48,348 nt of DNA. Origin: Lachnospiraceae bacterium (GTDB lineage: Bacteria > Bacillota > Clostridia > Lachnospirales > Lachnospiraceae). Every line of letters starts with the position of its first letter. Within the stretch, counting starts at the first letter, position 1. Of this stretch, positions 42,838 to 48,348 are shown in pieces. The stretch lies in the NCBI GenBank assembly GCA_017623295.1, contig JAGAPK010000065.1, forward strand, positions 1 through 48,348, given 5' to 3'. The notes below the pieces were generated by a model that was given only the letters and a program-made list of their open reading frames with translations, had not been told where the DNA came from and did no database searches. The position numbers and the translations under genes were made by a program.

Positions 42838-44715
42838 ATGATTTTATCTGATAATGAAACCAAAGTCGATTTACTTAATAATGAGGCGATAGCAAAAACA
42901 ATAGTTTCTCTTATTAAAGATAGTAAAGAGCAACCAATTTCTATCGGTATTCACGGGGACTGGGGAGCGGGCAAATCTAGTATTCTTGAAATGGTAGAAA
43001 ATGAAGTAACGACATCTGCTGCAGAGTCAGGTAAAAAGTATGCATGTATTCGATTTAATGGTTGGAAGCATCAAGGATTTGAAGATTCCAAAGTTGCTTT
43101 AATGAGTTCTATTATTTCAGAGCTTGAAAAAAAAGAAAAACTTGGTGTGAAGGCTGGAGAAATATTAAAAAAACTGTGGGGAAATATAAATTGGATGAGT
43201 ATAGCCAAGACTGCCGGAAAAACAGCATTGGGACTTGCTACAGGTACAGCACCTCTTACATTACTATCTTCAACGATGGATATTTTGAAAGCGACGGTAA
43301 CCACCGAAGAAGGAATTGCTGGGGCAATTGAGTCTATTGGTGGCTATTTAAAAGATGCCAACATTACGGAAGATACATCAAGTAATAAACAATTTTCTGA
43401 ATTTCAGGATAATTTTAATGAATTGTTAGAGGATGCATCTATTGAAAAACTTGTTGTATTAATTGACGATTTGGATAGATGTTTACCAGATGTGGCAATC
43501 AATACATTAGAAGCAGTAAGATTGTTTATGTTTACAGAAAAAACAGCGTTTGTAATTGCAGCAGATGAAAGTATGATACGTTATGCAGTCAAAAAGCATT
43601 TTCCTGATGCAATTGATGAAAATAAACTTAATACGGGAGATGCTTTTGCAAATAGATATTTAGAGAAATTAATTCAGATTCCATTTAGAATTCCTGCGTT
43701 AGGTGAGGTGGAGGCTTGTATATACATAATGCTACTTATGGTAGGTTCGGTTTTTGCTGATGAAAATCCCAATTATAAAAAGCTGAGAGAAGAAGGATTA
43801 TCAAGAATTAGGAAGCCGTGGAATGTAGAAAGTCTCACAGTTGACGATGTAAAAGGGCTTCTTGGAACTGATTATGAGAAAGCTGCAAATGAAGTATTGA
43901 TTGCGACACAAATATGCCATTTGTTAGCACAGAATACAGATGGAAATCCAAGGAAGATAAAACGGTTTGTAAACATGTTGCTGTTACGTTATGAAATTGC
44001 GAAGAATCGTGGGTTTGGAGATGAACTGGAACTTGCAATTTTAGCAAAGATGATGCTGGCAGAATATTATGAAACAGATTTTTATAAAGAATTAACTAAT
44101 CATTTGGATTCAGAAGGAAAATGGGGAGAAATCCCGGAAATACTTTCTGATATTCAAAAAATGGTCGAAGACAAGGAAGCAGTGGAATCAAAAGAGCGTT
44201 GGTATGATTTAAATAAGATTGGGGAATGGCTTATTACGGAACCGGAAATTACTGACAAAGACTTGAGACCATATTATTATGCTTGCAAAGAAAAGATTGA
44301 TTACTTTTCAGGTAAATCTTCTCAAAATGATTTATCAGAAGTTGTTGATTTGCTTTTTAGAGATGAAATGACGATTGTTGGACATATTGAGGATTTGCAA
44401 AACTTGACAAGTCAAGAATCTGACCAAGTGTTTGATGTTGTTGTTCAAAAAATCATGGAAAGAGGTCAATTTGATACGAAACCGAAGGGAACAGATGGTT
44501 TAATTATATTGGTACAGAATAAACCTGAACTTCGGAAAAGTTTGGTAAATTTTATAGATGCTATTCCTGTTTCTAATGTTGGTGTGTGGATTATACATGG
44601 ATGGGATAAAGCTATTCCGAAGGACTGTGAAGAAAGAAAGACTTTAAATCAATATTTTGACAAACTTAAAAGTAGCGGTACATCAGTTGTTAAGGCTGCT
44701 TTAAAAAAGATGTGA
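42838..44715 (+). CDS. qatA: QatA: KAP-family P-loop ATPase of the QatABCD anti-phage system
   Basis: A 625-aa NTPase. Walker A is HGDWGAGKSS (residues 39-48) and Walker B is LVVLIDDLDR (205-214), both typical of KAP NTPases. FNGWKHQGFE after Walker A is another KAP hallmark. A hydrophobic stretch (about 126-150) might contact membranes. The C-terminal 250 residues are helical. In Qat defence the ATPase is essential and probably senses infection or powers the complex, but the mechanism is not settled. The ribosome site GGAGG precedes the ATG. qatB starts 11 bases after the stop. Confidence 0.92.
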   Translation: MILSDNETKVDLLNNEAIAKTIVSLIKDSKEQPISIGIHGDWGAGKSSILEMVENEVTTSAAESGKKYACIRFNGWKHQGFEDSKVALMSSIISELEKKEKLGVKAGEILKKLWGNINWMSIAKTAGKTALGLATGTAPLTLLSSTMDILKATVTTEEGIAGAIESIGGYLKDANITEDTSSNKQFSEFQDNFNELLEDASIEKLVVLIDDLDRCLPDVAINTLEAVRLFMFTEKTAFVIAADESMIRYAVKKHFPDAIDENKLNTGDAFANRYLEKLIQIPFRIPALGEVEACIYIMLLMVGSVFADENPNYKKLREEGLSRIRKPWNVESLTVDDVKGLLGTDYEKAANEVLIATQICHLLAQNTDGNPRKIKRFVNMLLLRYEIAKNRGFGDELELAILAKMMLAEYYETDFYKELTNHLDSEGKWGEIPEILSDIQKMVEDKEAVESKERWYDLNKIGEWLITEPEITDKDLRPYYYACKEKIDYFSGKSSQNDLSEVVDLLFRDEMTIVGHIEDLQNLTSQESDQVFDVVVQKIMERGQFDTKPKGTDGLIILVQNKPELRKSLVNFIDAIPVSNVGVWIIHGWDKAIPKDCEERKTLNQYFDKLKSSGTSVVKAALKKM

Positions 44716-44726
44716 GGTGATTGATA

Positions 44727-45545
44727 ATGGGAACATCAACACATAATGGAGGACAAAAAGGAGGAACACCGCTAGTACCATCATGGTTACAGGAACCTGA
44801 TGAAAATATGCAAAATGAAACGCCTCAAGGTGTCAATGGTAATCAAATTCCACCGACAGGTGATGCGGATCGTTTTACAGCACCACGTGGTGAATTTACA
44901 AGATATATAAATTCTGGTGGACGGGATAGCAGTTTAGGGCGGAAAAGTGTTTCTAATTACATAAGAAATTCTTTAGGTGGTAGTTCAAATGCAACGCAAA
45001 GAATGGGAGCAGCCAGAAGCAGTACAGCGAGATTGTTAAATATTGCGGGTGCATTTGCTTCAGGCGGAGCAAGAGCTGTCGAGCAATATCTTTCTATTGA
45101 AAACCTTTCCCATAAGACTGCAAGTGATGCATTTATTGCTATTACTGATTTTGTTTGTCCGGATGGAGGACCACAAGATGAAGGCATTGCGCGGTCAGCA
45201 TATATTTCTGCAATAGAAGAATCACCAGAGATAGCTACAATTAAATTTGAGGATTTGACCTCTGAACAGATTATGGTAATTGTGGAACGTACTATGGCAA
45301 ATGCTATATTTAGTAGAATTACGAATGATATTGGAAATAAGATTATTTTGTTGCCACAGGATAGGGCTACATCGGACAGTATAATAGTTCAAATGAAAGA
45401 CTTTGTTAAAGGTTCTGTATCTGATGCGGTAGCCAATCTGAACATACAGACAGGGAATATTCGACAGGGAGATTCGCTAAGAATAGTAAATCAAGTGTAT
45501 AAGGAAGCATTTGATATTATGGTAAGTGCAGGTGAAAATGAATGA
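44727..45545 (+). CDS. qatB: QatB protein of the QatABCD anti-phage system
   Basis: A 272-aa protein with no known enzyme motif. It begins Met-Gly-Thr and has a Gly/Pro-rich disordered N-terminal 60 residues; the remainder is helical (LLNIAGAFASGGARAVEQYL, EQIMVIVERTMANAIF). The ATG at 44727 with GAGGTGA upstream is chosen; TTG 44721 is in frame but weak. Removal of Met would leave an N-terminal Gly. QueC-like proteins in other defence systems attach a deazaguanine to such a glycine, so QatC may modify this protein; that is inference here. It overlaps qatC by four bases. Confidence 0.88.
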   Translation: MGTSTHNGGQKGGTPLVPSWLQEPDENMQNETPQGVNGNQIPPTGDADRFTAPRGEFTRYINSGGRDSSLGRKSVSNYIRNSLGGSSNATQRMGAARSSTARLLNIAGAFASGGARAVEQYLSIENLSHKTASDAFIAITDFVCPDGGPQDEGIARSAYISAIEESPEIATIKFEDLTSEQIMVIVERTMANAIFSRITNDIGNKIILLPQDRATSDSIIVQMKDFVKGSVSDAVANLNIQTGNIRQGDSLRIVNQVYKEAFDIMVSAGENE

Positions 45546-46903
45546 ATCGATATAGGTTAAGAGCAAATTATGAAATTCAGAATATAGAGTCAAGGAGAGA
45601 GAATGGCACAGTTATTGTTGATGTACCTATGCTATCTGTGGGTGAATTAAACTATGGATTAAACCATGTTAAGGAGAAATTATATAAAGAAAATGTATAT
45701 CCCACTGAAATCGGGTTTGATATTATGTCGCTGGCAACAATGGTTTATTTGGCAGATACACGAATTGAGAGAGTGGTACATGGACAAGACTCTTGGTCGA
45801 GAGAAATAGAATTAGAGATACCGGTATCAAATGTAGAATTGTGGGAAACACAGATTTATACGGTTGAACGTATGCTTAAATTTCTTACAGGCGATTTATG
45901 GAAAATTACATTGTCAAGTAGAATGTGGCAGTTTAGTAAACCGGACGAAATAGGAGAAAAATCAAATAAATATGATGAAGTATCATTGTTCTCAGGAGGA
46001 ATGGATAGTCTTATAAGTACTATTAATTTAATGGAAGACAAGAAAAATACCTTGCTGATAAGTCATGCAGGTGAAGGACTTACAAAAAATGCGCAAAAAA
46101 ATATTGTGGACAAATTTGAACTGCTATATCCAGATGTATTACATACTTGGCTCGACTTGTGGATGGTATTTCCAAATAATTACATTCCGGAAGGTGGTAA
46201 TGATAATAATACAAGAAGTAGATCGTTTCTTTTTATTGGTTATGCGATTTTTGTAATGTCTGGTATGGATAATATTAGTGAATTGTTGGTCCCTGAAAAT
46301 GGTCTAATTGCATTGAATGTGCCATTAGATGAAACAAGGGTAGGTTCGTTTAGTACGAGAACAACACATCCGTTTTATCTTTTTTTATGGAATGAGTTAC
46401 TGCAGGGATTAGGACTATGTATGTCAGTGAAAAATCCTTATTGGAATAAAACCAAGGGAGAAATGGCAGCGGAATGTAAAAATAGTGATGTGCTGTATGA
46501 GACTATGAAGTTATCGTTTTCATGTTCATCACCAGGAAAAGCAAGATGGAAAAAACTTAGTCCGCAACATTGTGGGTATTGTGTTCCTTGTCTAATTAGA
46601 CGAGCAGCGATGTATAAAGCTTTTGGTAGTGATGGAACTGTATATACCGAGACATCTATTCATGAAATGCAAAGTAAAAATTCAGAAGGAATGGGAATCC
46701 AATTGCGTTCTTTCCAGTATGCAATTGATAAAATAAAGCAGGATAGTAATCGTGCTTTGTTCTATATACATAAGCCGGGACCATTACCGCAAGATGATGA
46801 ATATTTGCGGGAATTGGCTGATATATATGTGAGAGGTTTATTGGAAGTAGATAATTTTATACAGAATAATTTAGCTGAAGAGGGTAGTAACAATGATTTA
46901 TGA
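45542..46903 (+). CDS. qatC: QatC: QueC-like PP-loop protein of the QatABCD system
   Basis: A 453-aa protein. The PP-loop ATP-binding motif is SGGMDS (151-156). The zinc site is Cys328-x15-Cys344-x2-Cys347-x2-Cys350 (CGYCVPC), as in QueC. It is much longer than ordinary QueC (about 230 aa) because of an added N-terminal domain (1-140). No queD, queE or queF genes are nearby, so it is not for queuosine synthesis. QueC homologs act on 7-carboxy-7-deazaguanine; in defence systems they can link such a base to protein. It overlaps qatB (ATGA) and qatD (11 bases). Confidence 0.92.
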   Translation: MNRYRLRANYEIQNIESRRENGTVIVDVPMLSVGELNYGLNHVKEKLYKENVYPTEIGFDIMSLATMVYLADTRIERVVHGQDSWSREIELEIPVSNVELWETQIYTVERMLKFLTGDLWKITLSSRMWQFSKPDEIGEKSNKYDEVSLFSGGMDSLISTINLMEDKKNTLLISHAGEGLTKNAQKNIVDKFELLYPDVLHTWLDLWMVFPNNYIPEGGNDNNTRSRSFLFIGYAIFVMSGMDNISELLVPENGLIALNVPLDETRVGSFSTRTTHPFYLFLWNELLQGLGLCMSVKNPYWNKTKGEMAAECKNSDVLYETMKLSFSCSSPGKARWKKLSPQHCGYCVPCLIRRAAMYKAFGSDGTVYTETSIHEMQSKNSEGMGIQLRSFQYAIDKIKQDSNRALFYIHKPGPLPQDDEYLRELADIYVRGLLEVDNFIQNNLAEEGSNNDL

Positions 46904-47627
46904 TGCACATTGTCATTTGGATTTAATGGACAACATGGCAGGATTTATAAAAGAGATGCAAAATTCTGATATGAGCCTATTTGCAGTTGGTACTACCCCC
47001 AAGGCATATGATAGAGAAATACAGTTTTGCAGAAATAATCCTCGTATTAAAGTTGGATTAGGGATGCATCCACAATTAATTTCTAGCGGCTATGATGATA
47101 TGAAATTGTTTAAGACATTATTTGAAAAAAGTCACTATATTGGCGAAGTAGGCTTGGATTTTAGTAAAGAATATATTCAGACAAAAGAAGTGCAAGTGCA
47201 AGTATTTCGTGATATTGTCAAGTTGTGTGAACAGTGTGGAGAAAAAGTGGTTTCTGTTCATTCTCTTAAGTCGGCAAATACAGTTATTGAAATTCTGAGA
47301 GAATACAGAACACAAAGAAGTAATAAATATATCTTACACTGGTTTACGGGTACAATACCACAGCTAGAGAAAGCAATAGAATTAGGGTGCTATTTTTCGA
47401 TTAATCCAAGTATGTTAAAAACAAAATCAGGAATGGAGATAATAAATACTGTACCGGTTGAACGCATGTTGTTGGAGACAGATGCACCATTTACATTCAA
47501 AGTTCAGCATGTTGAAGAAATAGAAAAAGAGCTTAAGAGAGCCACATTAAAAATATCAGAGATAATTAAAATAGACATGACAGATGGATTTTATGAAAAT
47601 TCAAGAGCTGTGTTTAGATATCAATAG
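46893..47627 (+). CDS. qatD: QatD: TatD-like metal-dependent hydrolase of the QatABCD system
   Basis: A 244-aa TIM-barrel hydrolase. All TatD metal residues are present: His6-x-His8 (DAHCHLD), Glu85 (IGEVGLDF), His123 (VVSVHSLKS), His149 (ILHWFTG) and Asp197 (LETDAPF). TatD enzymes cut DNA, so this is the likely effector or nuclease of the system. It ends the operon. The gene starts inside qatC with AGAGGG upstream, so translation is coupled. Confidence 0.93.
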   Translation: MIYDAHCHLDLMDNMAGFIKEMQNSDMSLFAVGTTPKAYDREIQFCRNNPRIKVGLGMHPQLISSGYDDMKLFKTLFEKSHYIGEVGLDFSKEYIQTKEVQVQVFRDIVKLCEQCGEKVVSVHSLKSANTVIEILREYRTQRSNKYILHWFTGTIPQLEKAIELGCYFSINPSMLKTKSGMEIINTVPVERMLLETDAPFTFKVQHVEEIEKELKRATLKISEIIKIDMTDGFYENSRAVFRYQ

Positions 47628-47724
47628 ATACTGAAAAGTAAGCTGGAGGAGTAAGGTTACACAACTACTGTCAGAACATGAATTCATTACGGGATTATGA
47701 ATATATCCAATAGGGAAATTTTTA

Positions 47725-47753
47725 TTGAGAAAAAGAAGTAAACGCTGTATACT
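47725..47753 (+). promoter_or_regulatory. promoter of the MazF-like gene
   Basis: TTGAGA (47725-47730), a 17-base spacer and TATACT (47748-47753), 23 bases before the ATG. The spacing is ideal. The next gene is thus likely a separate unit from qatABCD. Confidence 0.55.
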
Positions 47754-47776
47754 ATTAAAGAAAAGGGAGACAGAAG

Positions 47777-48348
47777 ATGCGGTTTAGTGATATAAAAGTA
47801 GGATACATTTATAATGTAATTTTTGATCCGGTTCGGGATTGTGAGTTTGATGGCAAGCATTTGGCAGTGGTATTAAAGAGGAATAACGATAAAGCAACAT
47901 TTATTGTCATGCCACTTACGAGTGCACCTAATGGAGTCGGTGTGAATAAAATAAAATTAGGAGCGATGAATAGTTTACCGTCTTCGTTAAAATCTAATGA
48001 TACATACGCAGTATACAATCAGGTTCGAACAGTTAATGCTGATAGATTTATTGCTTTAAAAGAAGGCAGTGCAGTAAAGGAATGTCAGATGGAAAAGCAT
48101 ATTTTCCATAAACTATTATTTTTAGGTCTCCGAGAGATGGTATATAGTATTCCGCAAGATGAAAGGATTGAAATCTTAAAGTCTGCTTATGAAGCTGAGT
48201 TAATCTTAAAGGCAAAAGATATGGCTTATCAAATTGTAAAATTAAGGAAAGAGGAAATTCCCGATAAAAAGCAAATTGATGAATTTTTAGTACAGATTAA
48301 CGAAACAATAAAAGGTGTAACATATTCTTTGGATAAGCAGCTTGTTAA
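47777..48348 (+). CDS. PemK/MazF-like protein, 3' end outside the window
   Basis: At least 190 aa are visible and the frame is open at the right edge. Residues 1-100 match the PemK/MazF fold pattern: KVGYIYNVIFDP, then EFDGKHLAVVLKR, FIVMPLTSAPNG and DTYAVYNQVRTVNADRF. MazF toxins are RNases that cleave single-stranded mRNA at short motifs. Members are normally 110-120 aa; this protein has a helical extension of at least 70 residues, which might supply an antitoxin-like or partner-binding part. No antitoxin gene is visible upstream. The ATG at 47777 has GGGAGA upstream. Confidence 0.72.
   Translation, partial: MRFSDIKVGYIYNVIFDPVRDCEFDGKHLAVVLKRNNDKATFIVMPLTSAPNGVGVNKIKLGAMNSLPSSLKSNDTYAVYNQVRTVNADRFIALKEGSAVKECQMEKHIFHKLLFLGLREMVYSIPQDERIEILKSAYEAELILKAKDMAYQIVKLRKEEIPDKKQIDEFLVQINETIKGVTYSLDKQLV

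Noticed and set aside
45542-46903. QueC for queuosine biosynthesis
   Set aside because: It is twice the usual length, has no queD/E/F neighbours, and lies in the qatABCD order.
1-48348. CRISPR arrays, intact insertion sequences, rRNA genes or prophage structural genes
   Set aside because: I saw no regularly spaced short direct repeats, transposase frames, rRNA sequence or capsid/tail modules on either strand.

Overview
The window looks like chromosome of a low-GC, anaerobic Firmicute, most likely family Lachnospiraceae (Clostridia). The support is AT-rich DNA, strong AGGAGG-type ribosome binding sites, tRNA genes without an encoded CCA, a CIRCE-controlled Hsp20, MutS2, YhaM, Gram-positive type GalT, a VanW/peptidoglycan-binding protein and a B12-binding radical SAM protein. 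The species cannot be fixed from sequence reading alone.

Positions 1-32,060 are mostly core genome. They begin with the end of a tRNA-Phe and a complete tRNA-Gly. A hybrid sensor kinase and an AraC regulator precede galK-galT, a Leloir galactose module. Next come an XRE regulator, a radical SAM/B12 gene coupled to nth and a DEDDh exonuclease, a VanW-family secreted protein, an AIR-synthase-like protein, an Lrp/AsnC regulator coupled to an aminotransferase, and trmL. On the minus strand lie a two-component system and mutS2. The plus strand resumes with an HtrA-like protein that has lost its whole catalytic triad, then yhaM and an RlmD/RumA-type rRNA methyltransferase.

A sulfur amino acid uptake locus occupies about 24.9-30.4 kb. 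It encodes a cystine-type ABC importer (two permeases, one ATPase), a two-headed lipoprotein that fuses a cystine-type and a MetQ-type binding protein, and MetN-MetI. A decayed C-terminal piece of citrate synthase follows. After it come a CIRCE/promoter unit driving hsp20 and an arginase-fold protein.

Positions 32,200-38,730 hold seven unrecognised genes in one direction. A densely folded leader precedes the second of them, and several encoded proteins share a short D-x3-[I/F/L]-S motif. A TipA-like MerR regulator behind a MerR-type promoter with a 19-bp spacer follows.

Positions 39,880-48,348 are accessory. A broken large serine recombinase is followed by an anti-phage operon: a zinc-finger/PD-(D/E)XK-like protein of unknown role, then a complete QatABCD defence system (KAP ATPase, QatB, QueC-like QatC, TatD-like QatD). 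A PemK/MazF-like gene runs off the right edge. The strongest candidates for new biology are the extra gene upstream of qatA, the unknown 32-39 kb cluster with its structured leader, the dual-headed binding protein linking two transporters, and the pseudoprotease HtrA.
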